A stretch of 64,000 nucleotides of DNA, from positions 204,501 through 268,500 of the forward strand of contig JAJOZX010005631.1 in assembly GCA_023014485.1 (NCBI GenBank), written 5' to 3'. The position numbers and the translations under genes are program-made. The first letter of the stretch is position 1, and every line of letters begins with the position of its first letter. The notes beneath the pieces are model-generated. The model saw only the letters and a list, made by a program, of their open reading frames with translations. It searched no databases and was not told the origin of the DNA. Below are positions 30,686 through 41,861 of the stretch, in pieces. Origin of the DNA: Bathynomus jamesi. Lineage: Eukaryota; Arthropoda; Malacostraca; Isopoda; Cirolanidae.

Positions 30686-30790
30686 TGCTGGAACTCCCGT
30701 TTCTCCTGTCACTGCCCTCCTTAGCTGATCTTTTCCGTGTCTCATCTATCTTGTGAGCAGTCCAGCATGCTCTCAAACACACGTTTCTCC
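30686..30790. repeat. Dispersed repeat, first copy
   Basis: GGAACTCCCGTTTCTCCTGT through GAGCAGTCCAGCATGCTCTC to TTTCTCCCTCTAT recurs at 33660-33783 in the same direction with a handful of substitutions. The class is unknown. No reading frame is conserved between the two. Confidence 0.85.
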
Positions 30791-31285
30791 CTCTATCACT
30801 ACACATACTGTACATTCAAATTTTTTATCAGGTTTGATTTCTTGCTCCGCTGCAGTAGTCAGGAGTTTTGCAATAAACTGAACCGCATGGTTGCAGAATC
30901 TGTAGAATGATTTGGCTTCCTAATATTTTGTGTCTGGTAGTATTGTTTGGGAAAGATGTTGACCTTGTGAAACAGCATTCTGTTTATTGGTTTCTGGGAC
31001 AGTTCTAGGTTGGGTATTTGTTAACTTATGCAGTATCGCTTTATTCGAACAGTCGTGCACAGAAGTCTGATCACCAACTACTTGATATCACGATAGGACT
31101 AAAACGACCAAACTTCTATGTACTATTGTGCTTTTCTTCTAATCTGAGGATTTCTTGGCCTTGAAACATTATTTCTGGGTTTGCACTGTTCATGATTGAT
31201 TCACAAACTTTCGTGACAGATGTTTTCCTAAAATAATGGTTGAATGAAATACTCTTTAGCACATCCCTAAACAAGGATGTTACAT

Positions 31286-31507
31286 ATTAGATATGTAGAT
31301 ATGCCAAAGTGTAATACTATACTTCAAATCCTCTTCCGGGGAAGTGTTTACTCACTTCATTATGACAGAAGAGCGTTACTATTTTATGTATATATTAAAT
31401 GTATACATAAAACAGCAACGCTCTTCTGTCATAATGAGTTAAGTAAACACTTCCCTAAAGAGGATTTCAAGTATAGTATTACACTTTGGCATTTTGACAT
31501 ATCTAAT
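31286..31507. repeat. 222-bp foldback
   Basis: Arms of about 108 bases start ATTAGATATG and pass through GCCAAAGTGTAATACTATAC and CATTATGACAGAAGAGCG. The small loop is around TATATTAAATGTATA. The arms differ at a few bases. There is no coding sequence and I could not see a target duplication. Confidence 0.82.
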
Positions 31508-31959
31508 TTTCAATATGCTCTTTAAAAGATGAATTTTCTACATTGATTTACATTGTAAAAGGTTTTCGCATGACACTCATTTACTAGGACAATGTTTAAA
31601 CTTAAGTATAATGGATTATTGTTTAGTGGGTCACTTTTTTTTTTCTGTAAGTACAGTGTATCATGTTTTCTTTATTTTAAAAATTAAGTATTAATTTTAT
31701 GATATTTGTGTACTCCTTACAGTTAGGTCCTTCATATATTTTTATAGTTTTCTCCCTATTTAGTGTATCTGAATCAATGTTACAGAGTTACAGGTTAACA
31801 GAGACAGTAAGATTGATTATAATGTTATAATGTTATAGTGTTTCAGACCAACAAAGACCCTAGGATCCACTCATGGCTGGTCTACCTAACTGCGTTCGTA
31901 ATTGTGTATGCGCATGTCCTCCGTGGTGGCGGAGGGGACCTACAATTTTACGTGGGTTC

Positions 31960-32725
31960 CGAATCACAAGAACATAAGACATGAGAAATATTTATAGTGG
32001 GCACACTAGGGGCCACTTCGGCCCATCGAGGTGGCTCCACTATGTAAAAACTGCCTGTACATTGGCAACAACCACTTTTTACAAAACTAAATAATTATCA
32101 ATTTAAAACTAATTAATTATCAATTAAAAACTAAAGATAGAATCTCTCGATCCAGCGGATCAAGTCATAATAGACTACTATCCACAAATATGTTACACTC
32201 TATATCTATTTATAACCGACATGCAAATATATCAGATCCAAAGAATCCAGTCAACTTCATTACGGTATCCATCACTACCAGTACCTTGCCAACCAAAAAT
32301 AAGTCACGGTCCATATCAATTGCGGACCAAGTCACAATTTACAACCATATACATTTCCATATATACACTTAGGAGGAAAAGTGTAGGTGTGGCTGTAAAG
32401 ACTGTACAGTAATAGAAATGTGTGTGCACCCATTTTGGGTCTCCCATTTAAAGGTGTTTGTGGGGCAAGTGAAGATCATGAGTTTTTCAATACCTCACAG
32501 TACTATGGGGGGCACCGCTCGGCACAGAAATCTCTTTAAATGGGGTGTATAAGGACAGAGAGTATCCCCTAACCCAAGATGCTGCCTCCCTATATCCCAC
32601 AACACTTGTGTTGAGCTGTGGGATCTATCACCACAAGGCCTTAATTTTACTACCTTAAACTATACCCAATCTATCAACATATGCGTCTAATCGATTTTTA
32701 AACATGTTTATAGACGTGCTACTAA
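31960..32725 (-). other. Probable LINE 3' untranslated region
   Basis: This lies downstream of the CR1-like frame on the minus strand, with no gene of its own. It contains AAGAACATAAGACATGAGAA and GGGGCCACTTCGGCCCATCG, strings of the kind seen near LINE ends. The exact boundary is not visible. Confidence 0.35.
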
Positions 32726-33480
32726 TTACTTCACCGGCAAACTATTCCAGCTATTTACTATTCTGTGCGTAAAAAAGTTTTTGGCAACTGTTGTCTCGAA
32801 CCTTCTACTTGTCAACTTACACCCGTTATTTCTAGTCCTATTATATTGAGATATTTCGAAAGAGCTATCTCTATCTACGTTATCGAACCCATTCATAATT
32901 TTGAACACCTGGATTAGATCACCCCTTAGCCTCCGAGTCTCGAGTGCAGTCAATTTTAACTCCTTAAGCCTATCCTCGTACGACTTTGACCTAAGCGATG
33001 GAATCATCTTAGTTGCTCGTCTTTGAACTCTTTTCTTTCGATTTTGTCTATATCTTTGCGCATATGCGGATTCCAAAATTGGACCGCGTACTGAAAATGG
33101 GGTCTAACTAATGATTTATAAAGAGGAACTATAATATCGCGCGATTTGTACTCAAAATTCCGAGCTATAAAACCTAACACTTTCTTCGACTTATTGACCG
33201 CTTCTGTACTTTGTTTCGCTACTTTTAAATCACCAGTGACTATAACTCCTAAATCTTTTTCCTGCTCTACGCTTGTTAACTCTTTCCCTGACATACTATA
33301 CGCAAAATTACCGTTACGCGAACCTATATGCAAAATTTTGCACTTATCAACGTTAAATCTCATTTGCCATGTGACTGACCAATCAACGATTTTATTCAGA
33401 CGTTCCTGGATTTTACCTCTATCTTCGTCATTAATCTAGATATAATGAATGGTGCTGTCATCTGCATATGTTAACTGCTG
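32726..33480 (-). pseudogene. CR1/Jockey-like LINE ORF2 C-terminal half
   Basis: The minus strand starts at the reverse transcriptase catalytic loop (TYADDSTIHY at about 33475-33445), then a WQMRFNVDKCKILHIG block, EKDLGVIVTGDLK, a VLGFIARNFEYKSRDIIVPL stretch and LVRPHFQYAVQFWNPH. The C-terminal domain follows (RRATKMIPSLRSKSYEDRLK, a RRLRGDLIQVFKIMNGFD stretch). Lesions are a stop just after the YADD loop and a frameshift near 33070. The upstream half of the protein is missing, consistent with ordinary 5' truncation. Sequence 31960-32725 probably includes its 3' untranslated part. Confidence 0.85.
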
Positions 33481-33659
33481 AAAATATTTGATTAGAAAAT
33501 AATAAACTAATTTGTGTATTGGAGAAACATACAATAATGGGCTGGAATATTTGCTTTAGGTGTTACTGAGGAACATGCCACTGCCTGTATGTGAATTATG
33601 CACTTTTACAGTATAAGCTGTGTTTGAATCATTTTGACAGAAGGTGTCTGAAGCCGCAG

Positions 33660-33783
33660 GTAGTGGAACTCCCGTTTCTCCTTTCACTGTCCTCCTTAGT
33701 TGATCCTTTTCCGTGCCTCTTCTACCTTGTGAGCAGTCCAGCATGCTCTCAAACACACATTTCTCCCTCTATTCCTCACTACA
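33660..33783. repeat. Dispersed repeat, second copy
   Basis: Second copy of 30686-30790. The pair brackets the CR1-like LINE fragment and the hairpin at 31286, so it may mark the ends of a larger unit. Confidence 0.85.
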
Positions 33784-33789
33784 TCCAGA

Positions 33790-34810
33790 ACATGCATCTT
33801 ACACACAACACAATCTCCTCAAAATTAATAAAAAAAAGGCATCGTTCAGTCTCGGAAACCTTGTTTTAGGCTCTCTCCTCTTTCTATGGAAGGGGCACTT
33901 TTTGCGGGCGCTCGCCCTTGGCTCCTCCTTCCTGCATAAAAAAAAATTGTAGATAAAACATGCGTACCAAACTGTACAGTAGAGTAAACATGGATTCAGT
34001 AAATTGTTGAAACAGTAGCTATATAAGTTAACATATACAGTACGTATTGTATTGGGTCAGAAAGGTCATGAGGTCTTGTATCCACATATCCCTCACATTG
34101 TGTTTGAGTTTGCGTTTTGTTTTCCTCAAACGACCTTAAAAATCTGTAATAAGGATAGCGTGCAGAGTAGGCAATTGCGCAGGGACGCTGTGCGTGGGAT
34201 TTTTTAAATAATGTTTATGAAATTCAATGTGATGCTATTTGGAGGCTTAAAAAATACCATTATAGAAACAGTTGTGCCGAAAGCCATAGCCCAAACACAT
34301 ATCATAGGATATGTATCAGTATTTGCTTTATCGATAGAAGGGTGATTCCGCATGATAGATAATTAATACTCGTCTTGGTATGTTTCGACATTCCTCGTTC
34401 TTCTTCTGAGAGAAACATTTTGAATATCATTTTTATCCTTCGATGGGAAAAATTGCTCTGAAAAATCGTTCTAGTTTACTTTAGAGATATATCAATGTAA
34501 ACAAATTATCGCATAGGATTTGATGTTGAAGCCTTGCGCAGATTAATGGTTTGAAATCCTATTATTTGGACAAATTTATATTTACAAAATCTTTTAGGCC
34601 TTCTGTATAAAGGGAAGACTTAGTTTTAAAGAACAGATAAAAGGGGAGTGATCTAATGGAAAAAATAAAATGAGGGTGAGGGTAATTTCCACTCGCTTGC
34701 ATAAAGCAAAATGCAAAAAAATATACAAGAACATTTGGGATAAGTATGAGGGGAAGTTTTACAAACAGAATGTGGGTATAATAAATAACAATAAAAAAAT
34801 TAGGCAAAGA
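33790..34810. other. No gene recognised
   Basis: Mixed-composition DNA with only short frames. No repeat structure was seen apart from an A-rich run at 33942-33950. Confidence 0.4.
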
Positions 34811-34817
34811 ATGATAA

Positions 34818-36577
34818 CACTGGTCAACAAAGATTTTTCATCAGAGTAAAATTTGTGGTGGCTGGATATCACTTTTCACGCTGATTCCAAAACTGCATTC
34901 AGATTTTTTCTAGCACGTATAGTTTTCAAGATGAAGGCATATATATAACTACACAGATTTAACCATTTTAAATAGGCAAAATACTAATATTTCAACATTT
35001 GATTGTGTTTATTTTATTGTGTTTTTTTAGTTTATTCATCTTATTTATTTCAATTATCTTAATTATACATCTTATGTATTTCAGGTGTGAGCTTTTACGT
35101 CTAGCAGCATTGTGATTCACTTTTGAAGGTAGACATTTAGAGCCTAAAAAGTTAACCCAAGGACAGTTGAATGATCTTGTTAGAGACTTATCGCTGTCTA
35201 AAGAGAAATCAGAGCTTCTCGCCTCAAGACTAAAGGAGAACAATTTACTTGAGAACAATGTTCGTATTAGTTACTACGAAAGCGGAATTTTGAATTAACA
35301 GCATTCTTTTCAGTAGACGGTCCTCTCTGTTATTGCCATGACATCAATGGACTATTTACAGCCATATCTCAGACGTATGTGGCATCTGAGTGGCGCCTCT
35401 TTATTGATTCGTCGCAGAGAAGCCTGAAAGCAGTTCTTTTGCATAATGGTAATATAATGCCATCCATCCCCATTGCCCATTCCGTCCATCTAAAAGAGAC
35501 ATGACAATATGGATATACTACTTAAGGCAATCAAATACGACAGTCATCATGGAATGTTTGTGGAGATCTAAAAGTTATAGGAATGCTTATGGGTATGCAG
35601 TCAGGATTCACAAAATTTTGTTGTTTCCTTTGCCTGTGGGACAGTCGCGCCACTATAGAACATTACACCAAAAGTGACTGGCCACTTAGGTATACATATG
35701 TCCTAGGGATAAGCAATGTCCAGTCTGTCCCTTTGTGATCCCCAAAAGATCTATCTGCCACCTCTTCACATTAAACTTGGTTTAATGAAGAATTTTGTTA
35801 AAGCAATGGGTAAAGTCAATTCTGAAGGGTTCCAATACCTTTCAAGGAAATTTCCGAAGGTTACTGCAGCAAAATTGAAGGAAGGAATTTTTGTTGGGCC
35901 ACAAATAAGGGAGGTTTTGAATGACACTGAATTTGAAAAAGTCCTAAGTCCGCTGGAATTGAAGGCTTGGCTGGCGTTCAAATGGATATGTGAAAACTTT
36001 CTTGGAAGCAACAAGTCACCTGCGTATAAGGATGGAGTCGAGAACCTCCTTGATGCCTTCAAAGAAATGGAGTGTCGAATGCGTTAAAAATTCACTTCCT
36101 GCATTCCCACTTAGATTTCTTTCCTGAAAACCTTGGTGCAGTGAGTGACGAGCAAGGAGAGCGCTTCCATCAAGATATTCAGATGATGGAGAAGCGCTAC
36201 CAAGGATATTGGAATGAAAGCATGATGGCGGACCATTGTTGGATGCTGTATCGTGACAATCCAGGCCAAATTTACAAAAGGAAATCACACTCACAGCGCT
36301 TTTAATAAAATAATGTATATATTCTTTATTTATAAGTACATTGAATAAGGTATATGATGTATTTGTTGTTTAGCATTCCTAAGTGTGATCTATACATCCA
36401 TAAATTTTCTTTTAGCAATATCAAAAACTTAAAAATATCAAAACCAGTGTATACAGTATATAACTATACGTGCTAGAAAAAACATAAAACCAGATTCGGA
36501 ATCAGCGCGACAAATGCATTAAGAAAAGTGTGATCATGTTTGTGATGAGAAAAAAAGTTTCATTTTGTTGGCCAGTG
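34818..36577 (+). mobile_element. 1760-bp DNA transposon with CACTGG ends and TAA duplication
   Basis: The ends CACTGGTCAACAAA and TTTGTTGGCCAGTG are inverted repeats, each flanked by TAA (34815-34817 and 36578-36580). Two further blocks match in inverted order about 55-110 bases inside each end: CGCTGATTCCAAAACTG and TTTTTTCTAGCACGTATAG. The termini are therefore about 130 bases with diverged spacers. CACT(G/A) starts and 2-3-bp duplications are known in the CMC group (CACTA/Mirage/Chapaev), and TWA duplications in PIF/Harbinger. The encoded protein fits neither signature that I know. One decayed gene fills the plus strand. Confidence 0.85.
35139..36305 (+). pseudogene. Transposon-borne protein of unassigned family
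   Basis: Six overlapping open stretches in two alternating frames give one protein. It begins LNDLVRDLSLSKEKSELLAS. Next is CYCHDINGLF, then EWRLFIDSSQRSLKAVLLHN with GNIMPSIPIAHSVHLKE. A cysteine-rich patch follows (CGDLKVIGMLMGMQ, then KFCCFLCLWDS and a following EHY). After that come LPPLHIKLGLMKNFVKA, KEGIFVGPQIREVL and ELKAWLAFKW. The end is HFLHSHLDFFPENLGAVSDE with GERFHQDIQMMEKRYQGYW. I recall this protein type recurring in arthropod genomes, but I cannot name a transposase family for it. The CC-x2-C...H patch could bind zinc, and acidic residues (DI, FIDSS, SDE, HQD) are candidates for a catalytic site. At least five frameshifts make it non-functional. Confidence 0.75.
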
Positions 36578-36624
36578 TAATACGACAACCAGTAAATGTA
36601 AAAAGTAGTAAGGAATATTGAAAT

Positions 36625-36718
36625 AATGTAAAAAATATACATATACAGTATATATATATACACACCAGTTATATATATATATTATATATATGCATCTCAT
36701 GTAAACATTCTGTACACT

Positions 36719-36753
<35 letters not shown>

Positions 36754-36780
36754 TGTGTGTATATACCGTATACAAACATA
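36625..36780. repeat. Clustered (TA)n and TATACACA variants
   Basis: Short TA runs with CACACA and ACAGTA interruptions. No gene. Confidence 0.9.
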
Positions 36781-36959
36781 TCCAGTATACTTCTTGAATG
36801 GAACTGTGATTATACGAATGTATAAATGTATGATGAGATTTCTGAGAGTCATTTTCATTTGAACGATTCTCGTTTTATTTTTAGATTTTTTTTTCACTAG
36901 ATCACGTTCATATTTGGTGAATGCGATACTCGGTCACAAACTCGATGGGTTTTTTTTGA

Positions 36960-37110
36960 GGGGGGGAATGAGTGGAGGTTATTGCTGTACAATTCTGAAC
37001 AATAATACAAATAATAAAGTCGAAATAATACAAATAGATGAAGTGGGGAATGATACAAATAGATAAAGTCGGAATAATACAAATAGATAAAGTCGGAATA
37101 ATACAAATAG
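36960..37110. repeat. Small tandem repeat AATACAAATAGATAAAGTCGG
   Basis: At 37005-37110 there are four imperfect copies of a 22-23-base unit, ATAATACAAATA followed by GATAAAGTCGGA or a near variant. It lies in AT-rich DNA with no gene. Confidence 0.8.
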
Positions 37111-37260
37111 ATTGAAAAGATATACGTTCTATTATCAGAATTTTCATTCTTCGGTTGAAAAATAATTTCCCTCATCAAATGTCGGTTGTAGTTAAGTAAA
37201 TGTAATGTAATGATGAAGTTGTTCAACTTCCTCGACAACATCTGAGGTTATATGACGAAG

Positions 37261-37359
37261 GGGATCTACAGCTTTACGTGGGATTCGAACCACGCGTCAC
37301 TACATAGTATGGACGCGGCTCAGGGGACGGTCTCCCATGTAACTACTACCCAGACCTAA
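37261..37359 (-). repeat. tRNA-like SINE head next to the copy B boundary
   Basis: On the minus strand GGTAGTAGTTACATGGGAG resembles an A box and GTGGTTCGAATCCCACG is a good B box with a paired T-stem, followed by TAAAGCTGTAGATCCCC. The tail resembles 31939-31970 (minus), where GGAACCCACGTAAAATTG occurs. It is a tRNA-derived SINE of a different family from the two-headed one. Confidence 0.6.
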
Positions 37360-37936
37360 TGTCGATTATTTCGTTGATCAATGGGAAGCGGTGTTATGAC
37401 AATGGCTACGACGTACCTCCGTTGTTGAGTCCGGAATCCGAAATTGGCTCTCGATAAAGCCAGTGAGACGTTTTCTAGAAAGTAGAAGGATTAGGGAGAA
37501 TGAAAAGGAATGGAGAAGAGAGGGGAGTGGGAGGATGACGTCATAGGTGGCTATCGGTTTTATTACTCGGGATTAGTTGGCATAACTGCTCCATCAGATG
37601 TGACAAAGCGCCTTTAAGTGCTTTAAGTCCCTAACATGGAATTTAATCTATATTCTATTTCAGAGTTTTTAGAAACTTTATTTATTTTCATTTCGGATTT
37701 ATTTTCCTATTCATTTTATCTCAGACGTTTGGAAAGGTATATTGGCCGAAATTATGTATATATATATATATGTTTGTGTGTGTGTGTGTGTATACACTAC
37801 ATAAATAATGTGTTTGTTCTGTCTGTGATCGAGTAATTTGGATCTGATTTGTTTCTTTTAAAGTTTATAGATTTTAATGTTTTACATCTTAAACTTTTTC
37901 ACAATGTTCCCATATATAATATGTGTGTGTGTATAC

Positions 37937-37977
<41 letters not shown>

Positions 37978-37982
<5 letters not shown>

Positions 37983-39647
37983 TCGTAACCATGAAGTTGC
38001 AGGCAGAGATCTTTTATAAAATAAGTGAAGGAATGTTATTTTTAAGATTTCGTGGTGTACATCTCTGAACGCAGTGGGGTTTGGTTTTAAACACTCATGA
38101 ACGAATAAATCCGAAGTGTTTCAGATTGTTTAAAGTTGTTCTATCTTAGTTCGGATTATCAGAGAAGTAATAAAGCCAAACCACGTGGGGACAGAGGTTT
38201 ATCACCGAGACCCGACCCCAGCGAGAAGGGTAATCCAACGGATTGGGACGTACGCGCCAATGCGTGGTTTCCTCTTTCTCTGTGGGTCGAAGATTTTTAT
38301 ATCTCTTTTGCATGATGGTGTGAATTTTGTAAGACAGATTCGAAGACGCTGCTAAAGTTGAACCACGAGGGGGTCATAAACTTAAGACTTCGAATCTGTT
38401 AACGGTATTTAAATGTATTTTTGGGAAGAAGGAGGGGTTTATACTCGGAAATCAGGTCCCGCTCCAATCAGGGGGCCCAGGATCCTGGGAAACGTAGTAA
38501 AGACGCCTTCTTTCCCTCTTGTATGGGTAATAGCCTTCTGGAGGGACGATCTTAGGAAAACAAATGATTTGATAGGTTTGCAGAATATTTGGAAGGCGGG
38601 GTCCTTCAAAATTGTAAAGTAAATTCGAAAATTGTTAAGTCAGTTGTAGTCGTTCCTCCTTGAAGTTAACTGTGGCTAAACAAACCCCCTGTAGACTTGT
38701 GGTGTAAGAAAACTTAAAACTGAAAGAATCAATTGTCACTAAATTAAAAATTAAGAACTTATAGTTCATGAAATTCGTTTACGCGGAAATTTGAGCATAA
38801 TCATTTAATTGTTAGCGACCGTAACCGAGAACTTGATTGTATCTTAATTTAGATTAACCAACGGACCAGGAGTTTTGTGAACTTTCCATTAATTTAATTT
38901 GGCTCCACTTAAATAAGAAATAGGGTACGTCTGAGCCCCTAGTTCCTGAATCCGTCAATTTGGGTTCAGAAGAAAGTCCCGTTAGTTGATATACTGTAGC
39001 TTTGAAAGTTTTGGGTGGACCGTAAATCTACGGTCCGTACGCAGCACAAGTGGGAGTGATTTTTTCTCCTGCCCGTAGTAAGTAAACTAATTCTTTGAAT
39101 ATCTGGGTCGAATTGCGACCACTTCATTTCTTGTTATTTATTTTTGTTGCACTAAAATATAAAACCCCTCGATCTATAAATTATTTCATATAAATAACTG
39201 TTAATCTTTTCTTTAGATTTATCATTGTTGATCAATTTATCGATTTAAATTCATCTAACGGTGAACTTTGTCTTTGACGTTAAGATTATTGTATTGACTG
39301 AAATTTTATATATGTAATTCAGAATAAACTATTAAATACATGTACTGTGTCGAGAGACATTTAATAAAATTTATAAGAGGGTGTGTGTTGTTTTAAATAC
39401 CTTGTGATAGACCCCTCTTGTTAACTGGGGAAAATTAACGTTCAAAGTAGGCTTGTGGAAAGCCGAAGGAACCTAGCCTATCAATTTAAAGGGCCATCCG
39501 TTTTGGGTAGGCCGAATCTTCCTGGACGAAAATAAGAGATAAAATCACCGGGTACGCCCAACTTAAAGGGTGCCCGTGAAGTGAATTAAAGTCAGAGAAT
39601 GGGTGTTCAATACCATAAATAAATATACGGGTTGGGCACGTACATCA
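37978..39647 (+). repeat. 5' LTR
   Basis: It runs from TGATGTCGTAACC to GGGCACGTACATCA. TGATGT and ACATCA are a 6-base terminal inverted repeat, which supports this boundary. An alternative start at TGTCG (37981) is also possible. Compared by eye with the 3' LTR it shows roughly a dozen substitutions and a similar number of one- to few-base indels over about 1660 bases. Confidence 0.9.
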
Positions 39648-39649
39648 TA

Positions 39650-39669
39650 TGGTGTCAGAAGTGGGATTC
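39650..39669 (+). promoter_or_regulatory. Primer binding site, tRNA-Leu type
   Basis: TGGTGTCAGAAGTGGGATTC begins two bases after the LTR end. It is complementary to the 3' end of a metazoan tRNA-Leu (acceptor end TCTGACACCA with the T-arm GGGTTCGAATCCCA). This is where minus-strand DNA synthesis would start. Confidence 0.85.
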
Positions 39670-39749
39670 TATTGCAAGGTATTTATCGCAAGAGTGTAAC
39701 TTTTTGTTAAAATAAATTTGCGTAACAATAAAGCACGAACGTAGAAAAT

Positions 39750-40010
39750 ATTGTAACAGCAATTATATGAAGTAACTGTAACAGTGATTTTATGAAATAA
39801 TTGTAACAACAATTATATGAAGTAACTGTGACAGTGATTTTATGAAATAATTGTAACAGCAATTATATGAAGTAACTGTAACAGTGATTTTATGAAATAG
39901 TTGTAACAACAATTATATGAAGTAACTGTAACAGTGATTTTATGAAATAATTGTAACAGCAATTATATGAAATAATTGTAACAGTAATTCTACGAAAGTA
40001 TTTGCAACAA
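39750..40010 (+). repeat. 50-bp minisatellite in the retrotransposon leader
   Basis: About 4.5 copies of a 50-base unit built from two similar halves: TTGTAACAGCAATTATATGA and AGTAACTGTAACAGTGATTT followed by TATGAAATAA. Copies differ at one or two bases. It lies between the primer site and the first likely gag ATG (40111). Confidence 0.92.
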
Positions 40011-40110
40011 TAATTCGGTACAATAATTGAGAACAGTAAGAAGGGTCGTTAACAGTGATTACAGTTTTAAAGGTTTTGAACTAAAGATAAACAAACAAAT
40101 AACTTTCGCA

Positions 40111-41640
40111 ATGTCGGTAAAGAGCGTAGAAATAACGAATGAGGAAAGCGTAAGTGACATGAGTGATACCGAACCAACGAACTTAAAAGAAATGAGCACG
40201 AAAGTTTACGGAATTTAAAGAAGAAAAGGTTTTACAAAATTATTCGGTTAGTAAAGGAATGCAAGGAATTAGGGGAAGAAATAAATCGAAGAAGGTCGAA
40301 ACTGGAAGACCTTGTAATGATTATTCCGCGATGGGAGTATTTGGACAACCGAAGATCGGGGGTTCGTCCCCGAAGAATCTCTCTAGTTCCTCCCGTTACA
40401 GAAGAACTTTCGAGGCAAGAAAGGATTGGGTGGAGACCAGAGAACCCAGAAGACATCCCAAAGAATCCTTGCAGAAGTGCACACACCACAAGAGACGAGA
40501 AACACCGCACCGACGAAGACGGCAGCAGAATATAAAAACCGTCGTACAGGTATTAAAGAGTACTAGCTTACCTTTGCAACGTGAACAGGCAGTAAGGGGT
40601 CCTGAGCAAACGACTTTTGGACACACATTGGAAGGAAGTTCGCCGAAGTTTATGGGCGAAAGGGCACAAGAGAACCCAGGAACCAGCCCAAACGCCGTCA
40701 GGAAGGAACAAGGTGAGACAGTCAACCCAATTGCCACAGAACATTAAGTGCAGGTAATGCCTTGGTTCAGGCTAATCCCACAAGGAGACATATTAAAGTG
40801 GGCATACCTAAGGACGCGTTGAAGACCGTTATGCCGGAGTATGCTTGTAATTGCATCAAAGGAACATCCTTTCGGGACTATTGGATGGAATCAACCCAGT
40901 TTTCGGTAAACAACCCAAGCTTAGGACTAAGAGATGAAGAGGTCCTAAGAGAAGAAACGCCACATGACAGAAGCCGAAGACTGCAGAAACTGCAAAATCC
41001 TCCCACATCCTGGGACTACAACTCACAACATTCAAAGAAAGAACAGCCACAAAGGAGGACAACATCAAGGATGTGGAGGTGAACGACGGAGACAAGTCCA
41101 GCAAGAGAGGAGAGCCCAGAAGGAAGAACTGTGACACTGGTCACAGGAGGAATAACACAACTCAAGAATGTGACTACAACCCCATGAGAAACCAGAAGAG
41201 AAAACAAACCAAGTCAAATGAAGACAGAGACTCCAAAGAGGAAACAATGGAAGAAAGTGGCCGGAGCCAGTGCAAGATTTGTCAGCAAATGCGAAATTGG
41301 GAAGAGGCGTGCCCTCGAGCAAACCTTCGACAGGATTGGAAGGAGAAGCCTCCCGAATAGCTTCAGAGGAAGTAGCGGCGAGTCCGTCGGCTAGGACTGA
41401 TCACCCTACCAGTACTCGTCGCTCAACAAGCTTCCACCGCGCTGAGCGATGGTGGAGCTTCCGTCACATTGACATAAGCTATGCACAAGAACATCGGGAG
41501 CCTTCATTGGACAGTGGCCAACTTCTCAGTACACAGTTGCACCGGCCCCCGCCCATTCATGTAAGAGGAGTAGAAGTAAGTTTGACTATGGGAAGGGGGG
41601 TTGAAGAATTCTTTTGTGTTGTATAATTCCAGAGGCTCAG
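40111..41640 (+). pseudogene. Gag-like region, badly broken
   Basis: This occupies the place of gag. The first plausible start is ATG 40111 (MSVKSVEITNEESVSDM), which stops at 40218. Later open stretches (40259-40747, 40762-41082, 41073-41360, 41270-41626) lie in different frames and are rich in arginine, lysine and glutamate. A weak C-x2-C...H (CRNCKILPH) near 40980 and a GH...C pattern near 41130-41175 might be decayed zinc knuckles. I cannot identify a capsid domain or a protease active site. Confidence 0.5.
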
Positions 41641-41861
41641 CAAGACTTGACTATAGGCGTGTTGTTTCGGAGGATATGAAGACGAAACAAAGGTACGAAG
41701 CCCAGGTAGACCACCGGAAGAGGACAGTCACTGAATGAAACAGTAACCATCCAAGTAAAGGGAGTAGACAGTAAAGTGCGAGGGTGACTCTGGTAGAGGC
41801 AATCCCGCACGAAACACTAAAGGTGGCCGCCGTGATTCTGACGAGGGAAGTCAGAGACCCG

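Noticed and set aside
31277..31525. 82-residue frame
   Set aside because: It runs through both arms of the foldback at 31286-31507 and is a product of the inverted repeat.
33591..33952. Two overlapping frames of about 80-90 residues
   Set aside because: They cross the dispersed repeat at 33660 and are not conserved in its partner at 30686.
36897..37241. Minus-strand frame with repeated YLYYSDFI
   Set aside because: It is the small tandem repeat AATACAAATAGATAAAGTCGG translated.
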